A stretch of DNA of 63,631 nt. Source: Phycisphaerales bacterium. Its GTDB lineage: Bacteria; Planctomycetota; Phycisphaerae; SM23-33; FEN-1343. Both the position numbers and the translations under genes were made by a program. The stretch lies in the NCBI GenBank assembly GCA_003171335.1, contig PMYD01000006.1:1-63631 (forward strand), read 5' to 3'. Below the pieces are notes generated by a model. That model was not told the origin of the DNA and made no database searches. It saw nothing but the letters and a program-made list of their open reading frames with translations. How positions within the stretch are numbered: the stretch's first letter is position 1; each line of letters starts with the position of its first letter. Of the stretch, positions 1 to 8,853 are shown one piece after another.

Positions 1-8
1 TTCATGAA

Positions 9-94
9 TAGGGTGTGCAGCTTCGCTGCACACCATCTTTCGAAATCGGCGAGATGATCTGAATGGGCGGTGTGCAGGCGAGCTGCACACCCTA
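9..94. repeat. Nested palindromic intergenic element
   Basis: A 12-bp perfect inverted repeat, TAGGGTGTGCAG at 9-20 and CTGCACACCCTA at 83-94, encloses a second hairpin whose left arm GGTGTGCAGC (12-21) pairs with GCTGCACACC (25-34) over a 3-nt loop. The left arm can therefore pair either locally or with the distal arm. It lies directly upstream of the EIIA-like gene. No T-run follows, so it does not look like a simple intrinsic terminator. It belongs to the palindrome-mosaic class seen throughout the window. Confidence 0.75.
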
Positions 95-142
95 TGGCCT
101 TTTTCTTTGCCCAAAATGCAAAACACGAGTAGCATCAAATAG

Positions 143-634
143 ATGCAAACAAGCGCCCAGAACGGTGCACTTCGGCTGTCGGAGATCCTCAGACCGGAGT
201 ACATCAAGGCGCCGCTGGTGGCGATGGACAAGGCCGCGGCGGTTGAGGAACTGGTCGAACTGCTGGCGGGCCATCCGGCCGTCAGCGATGTCACCGCCGT
301 GCGCCGGGCCATCTGGGAGCGCGAGCAGGTGCGCACCACCGGCATCGGCAACGGGTTAGCGCTGCCGCACGGCAAGACGGCCGGCGTGTCGGATCTGGTG
401 ATCGCCCTGGGCAAGCCGGCCCAGCCGATTGATTTTGACAGCGTCGACCGCAAGGGCGTCAGCGTGATCGTGCTCTTGGCCAGTCCGCTGGACAAGACCG
501 GGCCGCACATCCGCGCGTTGGCCTGGATCAGCCGGCTGCTGACCATCGAGTCGTTCCGGACGGCGCTGGAGGCGGCCAGGGATGGGCGGAGCATCATGGA
601 CGCGATTGAGCAGCATGAGCGGTCGTTGGCGTAA
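143..634 (+). CDS. PTS EIIA type-2 (fructose/nitrogen) domain protein
   Basis: A 163-residue single-domain protein of the PTS EIIA-2 family (fructose/mannitol IIA and PtsN). The conserved phospho-acceptor histidine is His76 in the ALPHGKT motif, and the upstream segment RTTGIGNGLALPHG is the family signature. The length is that of a stand-alone EIIA. No EIIB, EIIC, HPr or EI gene is nearby, so a regulatory (PtsN-like) role is more likely than sugar transport; that is inference. The start at 143 has no clear ribosome-binding site, and no better in-frame start is visible. The next gene begins 11 bp downstream. It is cytoplasmic, with no signal or membrane segment. Confidence 0.88.
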   Translation: MQTSAQNGALRLSEILRPEYIKAPLVAMDKAAAVEELVELLAGHPAVSDVTAVRRAIWEREQVRTTGIGNGLALPHGKTAGVSDLVIALGKPAQPIDFDSVDRKGVSVIVLLASPLDKTGPHIRALAWISRLLTIESFRTALEAARDGRSIMDAIEQHERSLA

Positions 635-644
635 GGGTAGCCGC

Positions 645-2171
645 ATGTCTACAGGACGAGGCCCGGTTGTGATCTTGGCGTGGGTGGTTTGTCTGGCCCT
701 GTCCGCCTCGGCCATGGCGCAGGAGATCCTCGACGATGCCGCGTACGCGGGCGAGGAGTCGCTCCGCGCGGCCTGGCGGGCGGCCCAGGGGACCGAAACG
801 GCCGAAGTCGGCGCGGTGGATGGCCGGCCGACGATCAAGCTGCCGTGCAGCTTCCACGCCCGGCCGCAGGCCGCGTTACAGCAGTGGGAGCGCGCGATTT
901 CGCTGGATTTGTCCAAGGCCGACCGTGTTGGTGTGGGCCTGGATGTGTACTGCCCGGCGGACCTGCCCGTGCAGGCGTTCGAGCTGGGCATCGGCGATGG
1001 GGTTCACTGGTCCACGGCCGCCATCGCGCGAACCGATCTTCATCCCGGCTGGAACATCGTGTGCATCCGCAAGAGCCAGATGCAGGCGGAGCGCAACGAG
1101 CCGGCCGACTGGTCGCACCTGCGGTCGCTGCGGCTGACGGCCCGGCGGGGCGAGGCCGTCAATACCGTGCTGCACGTGGCCGACCTGCGCGTGCTGGCCG
1201 CCGACACCATGTGCACGCTGCCGCGCCCCACCCTGGTCGACCGGCTGACCCAGAAGGATGGGCAGGTGATCGAGGGCACGGTGCTCAACGACCTGTACGC
1301 CATCACCACGCCGTATGGGCAGTTCATGCTGCCCGCCGAGCGCGTGGTCGGCCTGCAGAGCGTTGGCCAGGGCACCGTTCGCGTGGTGCTGACGGACAGC
1401 CAGGTGGTCAACGGGCTGATGGCCAACCGCCAGGTGCGCATCAGCGATGCGGCGGGCAAGGTGCACGAGGTGAATATCCACGACATCGCCCTGCTGGCCT
1501 ACCGGCTCTCGGCCGCACGGCCCGAGTCGTGCGAGCCGGCAGCGCCGATGCTCGTGCTGGGCGAGAATCGCCTGGCGTTTGATGGCGACAAGCTCCCCCT
1601 GACCCTTAAAACGCCGCACGGCTCGGTGAACCTGCCGGGCCGGTCGCTGCTGTGCGTGGAGCGCGAGCCCAACAGCCCGCCGGCGGCGGTTCCACCTTTT
1701 TGCGTGCGGTTCAACCGCGGGTCGGAACTGACCGGCACGCTGGCCGGCGACATGTTCGAGGTGCACCTGACGGCTTTGGAGCCGGCCAAGACCTGCGCCG
1801 TCGAGGTCCGCCAACTGGTTCGCATCACCTGGCCGGGCCGGCCGCACACGCCGGCGGGCAGCGTGATCATCACGCTGCGCGATGGTCGGCACGTGGTGGG
1901 TCGCGTGGCCGCCGACAGCCTGACCGTCAAGACCAGCTTCGGGCCCGAGACGATCGGCTGGTCCAACGTGCAGTCGCTGACCACGGGGCGCGTGGACCCG
2001 ATGCAGGTGAACCTGAAGATCTGGGGCCGCGACGCCGTGGAGGGCCGCCTGGTCGATGAGACGATCAACTTCGCCCTGGCCGAAGGGCCGGTGATCCACA
2101 TCCAGACGGCGGCCGTGGCGAGCGTGAAAGCGCCGCAGGCGGAGGCCCAGACGGTAGGCTCCGCGAAGTAA
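645..2171 (+). CDS. Secreted beta-rich protein with repeated short beta-units, function unknown
   Basis: 508 residues. The start at 645 is chosen over an upstream in-frame ATG (582) inside the previous gene because it gives a clean signal peptide (VVILAWVVCLALSASAMA, cleavage near residue 25). The N-terminal 180 residues look like a beta-sandwich of the carbohydrate-binding kind (stretches such as VGVGLDVYCPADLP), but I do not identify a family. The rest contains at least three loosely repeated units in which a G-x-V/L-x(4-6)-I/L strand is followed by a TPYG-like turn and a hydrophobic strand (about residues 195-245, 300-330, 415-450 and 470-500). Eleven bases separate it from the EIIA gene. 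Exported; substrate unknown. Confidence 0.7.
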   Translation: MSTGRGPVVILAWVVCLALSASAMAQEILDDAAYAGEESLRAAWRAAQGTETAEVGAVDGRPTIKLPCSFHARPQAALQQWERAISLDLSKADRVGVGLDVYCPADLPVQAFELGIGDGVHWSTAAIARTDLHPGWNIVCIRKSQMQAERNEPADWSHLRSLRLTARRGEAVNTVLHVADLRVLAADTMCTLPRPTLVDRLTQKDGQVIEGTVLNDLYAITTPYGQFMLPAERVVGLQSVGQGTVRVVLTDSQVVNGLMANRQVRISDAAGKVHEVNIHDIALLAYRLSAARPESCEPAAPMLVLGENRLAFDGDKLPLTLKTPHGSVNLPGRSLLCVEREPNSPPAAVPPFCVRFNRGSELTGTLAGDMFEVHLTALEPAKTCAVEVRQLVRITWPGRPHTPAGSVIITLRDGRHVVGRVAADSLTVKTSFGPETIGWSNVQSLTTGRVDPMQVNLKIWGRDAVEGRLVDETINFALAEGPVIHIQTAAVASVKAPQAEAQTVGSAK

Positions 2172-2192
2172 AACGGGTATGAAATTTGCCTC

Positions 2193-2322
2193 CGATCGTG
2201 GCACGGGCGTCTCGCCCGTGAGTAACACGGCCATCTTGGCCGTGTTCTGGCCGTTTCTTGCTGTGCACCACGGGCGAGACGCCCGTGGGACTCATGGGCG
2301 AGACGCCCATGCCACGGGACTT
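2193..2322. repeat. Four-hairpin element, CACGGGCG/CGCCCGTG family, copy 1
   Basis: An array of short perfect hairpins with 3-nt loops: CACGGGCG-TCT-CGCCCGTG, AACACGGCCA-TCT-TGGCCGTGTT, CACGGGCG-AGA-CGCCCGTG and CATGGGCG-AGA-CGCCCATG. The outer sequence (CGTGGCACGGG... to ...CATGCCACGGG) is also complementary, so the whole can fold into one long structure. A second copy with the same opening (CTCCGATCGTGGCACGGG) and the same hairpin order is at 59333-59461. When translated such repeats give HGRDARAT/GVSPM peptides; those reading frames are not genes. Confidence 0.85.
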
Positions 2323-2336
2323 TTCCAGGAGTTCCC

Positions 2337-3161
2337 ATGGAGAATCGCATCGCCTATCTGCGTCCCGAGCAGATCCACTCGGCTCTGGCGGCGCGGCCGG
2401 TTGTGTATGTTCCCATCGGCCCGTTGGAATGGCACGGGCCGCATCTGCCCTATGGCACCGACCCGATCAACGCCGAGGCGACGGCGATGGCCGTGGCCGC
2501 CAGAACCGGCGGGCTGGTCTGGCCGACGCAGTTCTGGGGGACGGAACGCGAGCGCTCGCCCGAGGTCATGGAATATCTCGGTTTTGCCCGCGACCAATAC
2601 ATCGTCGGCATGGATTTTCCCGCCAACTCGCTGGCCAGCGGGTATTGCCCGGAGGAGGTCTTCGGCATCATCATCCGCGAATTGCTGATGGAAGTGGCCC
2701 GCGTGGGAGCTCGCCTGGCCGTGATCATCAATGGGCACGGGGCGGTAAACCAGGTGGCCACGCTCGCGCGGCTGGCGGCGGAGTTCAACCACGTCACAGG
2801 CTGGAAAGCCTGTGCCACCCGACCGCTGCGCGTGCACGTCCGCATGGCCGCCTTGCGGCAGATGATCGAGGCCGGCAGCATCGCCCACGCCGGCGCCATC
2901 GAGGGCAGCCTGATGATGCACCTGACCGACAGCGTCGAGCTTTCGACCCTGCCGCCGCTGCCGGCCAAGCTCCGCTACATCGATTACGCCGTGGTCGATG
3001 GCCCCGGCTTCGATGGCCGCGGCCCGGCCGACAAAACCCTCGACCTGGCCGATGACCCCCGCCAGGCCACCGCCGCCCGCGGCCACGAGATGATGGTTCA
3101 AACGGTGGAGGAAATCGCGACCGAGGTGGAAGGGTTACTGAAGGATATGAAATCGGCATGA
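2337..3161 (+). CDS. Creatininase-family metal-dependent amidohydrolase
   Basis: 274 residues, usual length for the creatininase/formamide-amidohydrolase family. The N-terminal metal-binding signature EWHGPHLPYGTD (residues 31-42: Glu31, His33, His36, Asp42) and the NGHG motif with His134 are intact; HAG-IEGS (His184, Glu189) matches the late family motif. The substrate cannot be told from the sequence; members act on creatinine, formamides or cofactor precursors. The start follows a GGAG-type site (caggagttcccATG). Odd: residues about 153-164 (VTGWKACATRPL) are encoded by a perfect hairpin repeat (2795-2814), which looks like an in-frame insertion. The stop overlaps the annotated upstream start of the next gene by ATGA. 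Confidence 0.85.
   Translation: MENRIAYLRPEQIHSALAARPVVYVPIGPLEWHGPHLPYGTDPINAEATAMAVAARTGGLVWPTQFWGTERERSPEVMEYLGFARDQYIVGMDFPANSLASGYCPEEVFGIIIRELLMEVARVGARLAVIINGHGAVNQVATLARLAAEFNHVTGWKACATRPLRVHVRMAALRQMIEAGSIAHAGAIEGSLMMHLTDSVELSTLPPLPAKLRYIDYAVVDGPGFDGRGPADKTLDLADDPRQATAARGHEMMVQTVEEIATEVEGLLKDMKSA
2795..2814. repeat. Perfect hairpin repeat inside the creatininase gene
   Basis: CACAGGCT-GGAA-AGCCTGTG, an 8-bp perfect stem with a GGAA tetraloop, embedded in frame in the coding sequence and flanked by CACGT and GCCACC. It resembles the style of the intergenic hairpins rather than ordinary coding sequence. Confidence 0.7.
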
Positions 3162-3199
3162 TCTGGCTTCATCCACGTCACAGCGCGAAGGAGGGGAGT

Positions 3200-4129
3200 T
3201 TGACGCCGCGGGCAAGGGCAGTATTGTGGCTCTTAGTTGGTTTATTGTGCTTTTTCGTTGCCGGGACCTGGGGATGGATGTGGCTTTCCTTACGTCGCGA
3301 ACATAAAGCAGAGTGTGTGGCGTCGGTCAGAATTCAAACCTTGTGGGACACCAGCTGGCCTGGGGTATCCCCGCATAATGATGTTCTTGCCCCTCCCCAC
3401 GAGATGTCATTAGAGCAATTGCAGAATGAGCTAAATGGAGGGAAATCGTTTGCTTATGGCCCGACCATTTACAACATTATTGAACTTCACCCAAGACGTT
3501 TTTGGCATGATTTCCTTTGGACTGACGCGAATACCGGGACCCAATTCAAGCTGGTCTTCGTGGGTGTGGGGGGCAATCAAGACAAGTGGTGTGCTTGGGA
3601 AGTCGAACGTAATGGTTACCGCCAGCTACCACTGCTCCTTGTTAAGTCCGAAACTGGCTGTGTGATTTTGGGGCCTATCGACGCCCCGTGGCCGCTCAGG
3701 TTTCCTGCGGCGCTATTCTGGGTTTTGCTTTTGATATGTGTCGCTCTCTGGCGTCGCCTCCGCCCAATGATTGCAGAATTTATGCTGGCCACTTCTGTGC
3801 TCTGTGCGGCCATGTGCCTGCACGTCTTCGGCCTCAGATGGTACGAGACTTCCTTCGTCGAGCAAATTTGGTTGCCAAGTATTTCTGACTGGTTCGAAGT
3901 TGAATTTGGCGAGGGAGGGATTTGGATCGCTGGAGTCAGTTCTGCGATGTTGGTTGGCAGTATTGTCACAGTGCTTTTGGTGAAACTGGGCCTATGGCGG
4001 CGGGACCTCTATCCGCACTGTCCTGCGTGCGGCTACAACCTGACGGGCAACCTCAGCGGCACGTGCCCGGAGTGCGGCAAGGCCGTGCCGGCGGAATACG
4101 CCGCGCGTCTGGCTGCGGGCGAAAGATAG
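3200..4129 (+). CDS. Multi-pass membrane protein with C-terminal zinc ribbon
   Basis: About 309 residues from a TTG start at 3200, preferred because a strong AAGGAGG site sits just upstream; an ATG at 3158 overlapping the creatininase stop (ATGA) would add 14 residues. It has one N-terminal membrane segment, an exported-looking middle of about 130 residues, three more membrane segments (roughly residues 165-260), then a zinc ribbon with paired cysteines CPACGYNLTG...CPECGK near the end. This ribbon terminates many planctomycete membrane proteins of unknown role. Odd: the first about 790 bases are visibly richer in A and T at third codon positions than neighbours, while the ribbon-encoding end returns to high GC. 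Confidence 0.75.
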   Translation: MTPRARAVLWLLVGLLCFFVAGTWGWMWLSLRREHKAECVASVRIQTLWDTSWPGVSPHNDVLAPPHEMSLEQLQNELNGGKSFAYGPTIYNIIELHPRRFWHDFLWTDANTGTQFKLVFVGVGGNQDKWCAWEVERNGYRQLPLLLVKSETGCVILGPIDAPWPLRFPAALFWVLLLICVALWRRLRPMIAEFMLATSVLCAAMCLHVFGLRWYETSFVEQIWLPSISDWFEVEFGEGGIWIAGVSSAMLVGSIVTVLLVKLGLWRRDLYPHCPACGYNLTGNLSGTCPECGKAVPAEYAARLAAGER

Positions 4130-4173
4130 GGAAAAACTATTGTCAAAGTTCCGCCAAGCGCACAGGATTACGG

Positions 4174-4194
4174 CCCGTCGTTGAACGGGTTTTT
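4174..4194 (+). terminator. Possible weak intrinsic terminator
   Basis: CCCGT-CGTTGA-ACGGG followed by TTTTT, between the zinc-ribbon protein and the UroD-family gene. The stem is only 5 bp, so it may be inefficient; it would separate the two genes transcriptionally. Confidence 0.35.
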
Positions 4195-4219
4195 CCAAGG
4201 ATGCTTCGGAGGTAATTCG

Positions 4220-5248
4220 GTGACAAACCGTGAGTGCCTGACGGCCGTCCTGAACGGCCAGGAGCCGCAGAGGACTCCGTTCTCCATTTACTCCTGGATG
4301 ATTGATGATCCCACCAGCGCCCGCTGGCAGCGCGCCTTGGATTTGGGGCTGGGGCTGAGCGTGGACTGCCGCACGGTTCGGCACATCGAGCACGGCGTCC
4401 AGACGATCAGCGAGAAGAAGGAAATCGACGGCAAACAGCACGCGATCCAGCGGAAGGTGACGCCGGTCGGCACGATTCAGCAGGTGCATGTCAATTGGTG
4501 GCTGCAGGAGCATTACCTCAAGACCCCGCAGGACTACAAGGTCATGCAGTGGGTGGTTGAGCACACCGAGGTCGTGCCGCAATACGAGGAATTCCAGAAG
4601 GCCGAGGCCTTCGCCGGCGACCGCGGCGTGGTGGTCATCAACAGCACGCGCACGCCGATGATGATCATCAACGTCGACTGGGCCGGCACGGAGCAGTTCT
4701 GCCTCGACATGGCCCTGGAAGTGCCGGAGCTGTTCGACCTCTTCGAAGCGCGCAAGAAGCTCTTCGAGCAGGAGACCCGGCTGATCGCCGCGGGGCCGGG
4801 CCAGTTCGTCCGCTGGGGCGAGAATCTGGCCATGGACATGTACGGGCCGGCCCGGTACGAGCGGTTTCTCGTGTCGGTGTACCGCGAAATGGCCCCGCTG
4901 CTGGAGAAGACGGGCAAGCGCATCCTGGTGCATTACGATGGGCCGCTCAGCGTGCTGGCCCAGAACATCGCCCACGCGCCGTTCCATGTGGTCGAGTCGC
5001 TCACCGAGCCGCCCGAAGGCGACATGATGTACGACCATTGCCGCCGGCTCTGGCCCGACAAGGTCTTCTGGGGCAATTTCAACGTAGGCCTCTATGCCCG
5101 GCCGGCGGAGGAAATCCGCCAGGCGGTGATTGATAAGCGCAATCGCGCCGGCAAACGCGGCTTTGCCCTGGAGATTTCCGAGGATCTGCCGGCGAACTGG
5201 GAGTCGGCGGCCCCCATTATTCTGGATACGTTGGACAAGCTGGGCTAG
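4220..5248 (+). CDS. Uroporphyrinogen decarboxylase-family (UroD/MtaA-like) protein
   Basis: 342 residues. The GTG start at 4220 is chosen because CGGAGGT lies 6 bases upstream and the protein then opens with TNRECLTAVLNGQEPQRTP, the standard start of this family; an ATG at 4181 would add a poor leader. The fold is the UroD TIM barrel; the segment HYDGPLSVLAQNIA and the late WGNFNVGLYARPAEEI are typical of the methyltransferase-like branch found in planctomycetes, not the haem-pathway HemE. The true reaction (decarboxylation or corrinoid-dependent methyl transfer) is unknown. No corrinoid protein gene is adjacent. A second family member is at 46742-47893. A GH3 gene follows 59 bases downstream. 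Confidence 0.75.
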   Translation: MTNRECLTAVLNGQEPQRTPFSIYSWMIDDPTSARWQRALDLGLGLSVDCRTVRHIEHGVQTISEKKEIDGKQHAIQRKVTPVGTIQQVHVNWWLQEHYLKTPQDYKVMQWVVEHTEVVPQYEEFQKAEAFAGDRGVVVINSTRTPMMIINVDWAGTEQFCLDMALEVPELFDLFEARKKLFEQETRLIAAGPGQFVRWGENLAMDMYGPARYERFLVSVYREMAPLLEKTGKRILVHYDGPLSVLAQNIAHAPFHVVESLTEPPEGDMMYDHCRRLWPDKVFWGNFNVGLYARPAEEIRQAVIDKRNRAGKRGFALEISEDLPANWESAAPIILDTLDKLG

Positions 5249-5307
5249 TCGTGCTGGCCGCTGGCCATCAGCCTGCCGTGAACCTACCTACATCTCGGAG
5301 TGGAAAA

Positions 5308-7578
5308 ATGCCAAAGAAAACGGCTCACTCTCGCCCACCGTATCTGGATCCATCGCTGGCCGTTGAGCATCGCGTGGCTGACCTGCTGGGGCGGATGACC
5401 CTGGAAGAGAAGTTTCGCGAGATGAATTGCCACGAAATTGACCAGCTCTGCCACCGGGGGCGATTGAGCGTGGGCCGCGCGCGAAAATTTTTCGCCGGCC
5501 GGGGGATTGGCACGCTGCTCTTTCCCGCACGGTTGCCCATCGCCCAGGCCGTGGCGGCGGTTCGCGACACGCAGCGGTTCCTGAAGAAGCACACGCGGCT
5601 GGGCATTCCGGCCATCATCTTCCACGAGACGTTGCACGGGCTGTACGCGCGCGACAGCACGGTCTTTCCGCAGATCATCGGCATGGCCTCGACGTGGAAC
5701 CCCGCGCTGGTGGAGACCATGGCCGCCACGGCCGCCCGCGAGGCCCGGGCCGCCGGCCTGCACCAGGGGCTGGCGCCGGACCTGGATTTGGCGCGCGATC
5801 CGCGCTGGGGAAGGGTGGAGGAATCGTACGGCGAAGATCCGTACCTGGTCTCGCGCATGGGCGTGGCCTACGTCCGCGGGCTCCAGGGCCGCGGCCCGGG
5901 CGTCGACCGCGAGCATATCGTGGCCACGCTCAAGCATTTCGTGGCGTATGGCTCGCCCGAGTCGGGCATTAACCTGTCGCCGGTGGCCGTCGGGCCGCGC
6001 GAACTGCGCGACACGTATCTCGTGCCCTTCAAGGCGGGCGTGGTCGAGGCGGGCGTGCTGTCCGTCATGCCGGCGTACCATGAGATCGACGGTATTCCGT
6101 GCCACGCTAACGCCGAGCTGCTCACGCGCATCCTGCGCCAGGAATGGGGCTTCGCCGGCTACACCTTCGCCGACTTCGGCGGGCCGTGGATGCTGCATCG
6201 CTTTCATCGCACGGCCAGCTCCTTCGCCCAGGCCGGCCGCCAGGCGCTGGAGGCCGGGCTGGACCTGGAGGCGAATCTTATCGACTGCTACAACGACGAG
6301 CTGCGCGAGCAGGTGCGCCGCGGCGAGGTCGACCCGCACCTGGTGGACCAGGCGGCCGGCCGGGTCCTGCGGGTGAAATTCCTGGCCGGCCTGTTCGAGG
6401 AAACCTTGCCCCAGCCTGCCCAGGCCGCCCGTGTCATCGGCAATGCCCGGCACCGTGCGCTGACGCTGGAGGCGGCCAGAGAGGCCATCGTGCTGCTCAA
6501 GAACGAGCGGAACCTCCTGCCGCTGGGTCCGAAAGTGAAGACCATCGCCGTCATCGGCCCCAACGCGGCCGAGGCGCAGTTGGGCGGCTATGTCATCAAT
6601 AAGGAAGGCAAGATATCGCCGCTGGCGGGCATTCGGGCCCTGGCCGGCAAGGGCCGGCGCATCCTGCACGCTTCGGGTTGCCCGATCTACACGCCGGATC
6701 GATCGGGGTTTGACGCGGCCCTCCGCGCGGCCAGGGCGGCCGATGTGGTCATCGCCGCGGTGGGTGAAGTCAGCTCGACCACCGTCGCGGCGGCCGGCGC
6801 GGGGGGTGCCAGCGGCGCCGTCGTGGGCGAGGGTTTCGACCGCTCAAAGCTGGGGTTGCCCGGCGTGCAGGAAGAGCTGGTCGCCGCGCTGCTGGCGACG
6901 GGCAAGCCGGTGGTGGTCCTTCTGATCAACGGCCGGCCGCTGGCGATTGAAGATATTGTGCAAAAGGCCCCGGCCATCCTGGAAGCGTGGTTCCCCGGCG
7001 AGCAGGGCGGCCGCGCGATCGCGGAAATCCTGTTCGGCCAGGTCAACCCCAGCGGCAAGCTGCCGATCTCCTTCCCGCGCAGCGTGGGCCAGGTGCCGGT
7101 CTTCTACAACCACAAGAAATCGGCCCGCGGCTACTACCACAAGCCCGGCAACGCCCAGACCCCCGGCCGCGATTACGTCGATGGTCCGACCACGCCGCTG
7201 TTTGAGTTTGGCTTTGGGCTGTCGTACACGAAGTTCCGCTATTCTCGCCTGCGGCTTGCGCCGGGGCGCATCGGCACCGGCGGCCGCGTTCAGATCGCTG
7301 TGGATGTGGCGAATGTCGGTAAGCGCGAGGGCAAGGAAGTGGTCCAGCTTTTCCTCACCGACGATTACAGCAGCGTGTCGACGCCCGTGCGGGCGCTCAA
7401 GCGCTTCACGAAGGTGACTCTACGACCCGGTCAGAAGCGCACCGTGGAATTCGTGCTTGGCCCCGAAGACCTGTCGTTGATCGACGTCAATCTGAATCGG
7501 GTTGTCGAGCCGGGCTCCTTTACGGTCTCGATCGCGGGGCTCAAGAAGCAGTTTGAGGTGGTGGCCCAGGTGTCCTGA
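5308..7578 (+). CDS. Glycoside hydrolase family 3 (beta-glucosidase/xylosidase-like)
   Basis: 756 residues, start at 5308 with CGGAG upstream. The three-part GH3 architecture is clear: the N-terminal barrel with [21 protein letters not shown] and KHF, the catalytic nucleophile expected at Asp289 in FADFGG, the C-terminal sandwich domain (from about residue 390, [15 protein letters not shown]) and a final fibronectin type III-like domain ([14 protein letters not shown]). It would release terminal beta-linked sugars from oligosaccharides. No signal peptide is visible, so it probably acts in the cytoplasm on imported oligosaccharides. Specificity cannot be read with confidence. It ends convergent to the secretion operon. 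Confidence 0.9.
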   Translation: MPKKTAHSRPPYLDPSLAVEHRVADLLGRMTLEEKFREMNCHEIDQLCHRGRLSVGRARKFFAGRGIGTLLFPARLPIAQAVAAVRDTQRFLKKHTRLGIPAIIFHETLHGLYARDSTVFPQIIGMASTWNPALVETMAATAAREARAAGLHQGLAPDLDLARDPRWGRVEESYGEDPYLVSRMGVAYVRGLQGRGPGVDREHIVATLKHFVAYGSPESGINLSPVAVGPRELRDTYLVPFKAGVVEAGVLSVMPAYHEIDGIPCHANAELLTRILRQEWGFAGYTFADFGGPWMLHRFHRTASSFAQAGRQALEAGLDLEANLIDCYNDELREQVRRGEVDPHLVDQAAGRVLRVKFLAGLFEETLPQPAQAARVIGNARHRALTLEAAREAIVLLKNERNLLPLGPKVKTIAVIGPNAAEAQLGGYVINKEGKISPLAGIRALAGKGRRILHASGCPIYTPDRSGFDAALRAARAADVVIAAVGEVSSTTVAAAGAGGASGAVVGEGFDRSKLGLPGVQEELVAALLATGKPVVVLLINGRPLAIEDIVQKAPAILEAWFPGEQGGRAIAEILFGQVNPSGKLPISFPRSVGQVPVFYNHKKSARGYYHKPGNAQTPGRDYVDGPTTPLFEFGFGLSYTKFRYSRLRLAPGRIGTGGRVQIAVDVANVGKREGKEVVQLFLTDDYSSVSTPVRALKRFTKVTLRPGQKRTVEFVLGPEDLSLIDVNLNRVVEPGSFTVSIAGLKKQFEVVAQVS

Positions 7579-7644
7579 TCGCGCGGCAGCCCGCTATGCC
7601 GCGGCGAGGGCCGCTGCGCTTCTGCGCCCACGGCCCGGGATGAT

Positions 7645-8853
7645 TTATTCAGGGACAATATCAATACGAACCAGTTCAAACAGCTCCGGCCGGGCGCCCT
7701 GGGTCAACGCCAGGACCTTCTGGCCGGAGGGGTCGGCCCAGCGGGGCAGCCAGCGCCCGCTGATGAGCGAGAGGGGCTTACCACCACCCCCGCCCAAATC
7801 GCGGTACAGCAGCAGGGATTCATCCGTTCCGGCCAGAAACTGCCGGCTACCCTGCCAGCAGCCTGATTGCGTCAGGGGCGCCAGGGAATGAGGGACCTCG
7901 CTCGACAGTGAATGGATGGTGATGGCTTTGGCGCCGGCGTCGAAATACGCCAGGTGCGCCTGGTCGCCGGCGGCGAGGGACGCGATGGTCAGGCCCACGG
8001 CCAGCAGGCCGGCGGGTGAATCCGCCACGGCAATCTGGCCGCGTGCGGCCACGCTGCCGGCGGCGGTGTCCCACTCGACGATGCGGCCGCCGGTCGCCTC
8101 GACCATGACCACCGCAAGCCGGTTGGCACCCGTCCAGGCGGGCCAGATGGGGTGGCCGGCTCCCAGATCCGGAGGCGCCGCCAGAAGGCGGCCCGAATCG
8201 AGATCGCAGAGGTGCAGCCGAGAGGCGCTGGCGTCGGCCTCAAAGCTGACCAGCGCCAGTTTGCGGCCATCCGGCGAAATCGCGGGCATGGCGGCGGCGC
8301 CCACCGGCAAGGGCCGAAAATCGGCGCGGTTGGCCGCAACATCATGCAAGCCAAGCTGGAGATTTCCCCCGCGGTCGTGGCTGAAGAAGACCAGGCGGCC
8401 GCTGTCCGGCGACCAGACGGGCCAGGCGGCCCCCTGGGCGCAGATTTGGCGGGAGGAGCCATCGGCCAGGGACCTGGCGTGCAGCGACATCGACGAGGCC
8501 CCTTGCCCCGTCAGCATCGCTTCGCCGTTCGGCGGGCGGGCGCTAGCCAAATCGAGATAGGCCACCCACTGCCCATCGGGCGAGACCGTCGGCAGCAGCA
8601 GGCCGCTGTTGGGGATTTGTGTTATGCGCTGCACGTGCAGTCGGACATGCGAGAGGGGCGATGGTGATTCGGCGGCGCCGACCTTGTCCGAAGGCGCTGC
8701 GGGCAGTCGCGCGGCCGGAGGCACGCAGGAAACCGTCAGCATCGCCACGGCGACCACCGCAAGAAGTATGCCCGTGATGGCCGATGGAAATCGTCCGCCC
8801 TCGCCCACGGCCGCCGGCGCTGTCTCACGGTTAGTTTTGTGCCGACTCATCAT
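7645..8853 (-). CDS. Beta-propeller (TolB/WD40-like) lipoprotein
   Basis: 402 residues. The start at 8853 (ATGATG) overlaps the end of the secretin gene by 23 bases, so it is the last gene of the secretion operon. The N-terminus is a lipoprotein signal: hydrophobic LLAVVAVAMLTVSC with the lipobox cysteine near residue 43. The rest contains repeated PD40-type blades recognisable by SPDG motifs (SPDGQWVAYLD, SPDSGRLVFFS, SPDGRKLALVS), giving a TolB-like propeller. A role in the secretion machine (for example as a partner of the secretin) is inferred only from the operon. Longer upstream reading would run through the secretin gene and is not used. Confidence 0.75.
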   Translation of the reverse strand: MMSRHKTNRETAPAAVGEGGRFPSAITGILLAVVAVAMLTVSCVPPAARLPAAPSDKVGAAESPSPLSHVRLHVQRITQIPNSGLLLPTVSPDGQWVAYLDLASARPPNGEAMLTGQGASSMSLHARSLADGSSRQICAQGAAWPVWSPDSGRLVFFSHDRGGNLQLGLHDVAANRADFRPLPVGAAAMPAISPDGRKLALVSFEADASASRLHLCDLDSGRLLAAPPDLGAGHPIWPAWTGANRLAVVMVEATGGRIVEWDTAAGSVAARGQIAVADSPAGLLAVGLTIASLAAGDQAHLAYFDAGAKAITIHSLSSEVPHSLAPLTQSGCWQGSRQFLAGTDESLLLYRDLGGGGGKPLSLISGRWLPRWADPSGQKVLALTQGARPELFELVRIDIVPE

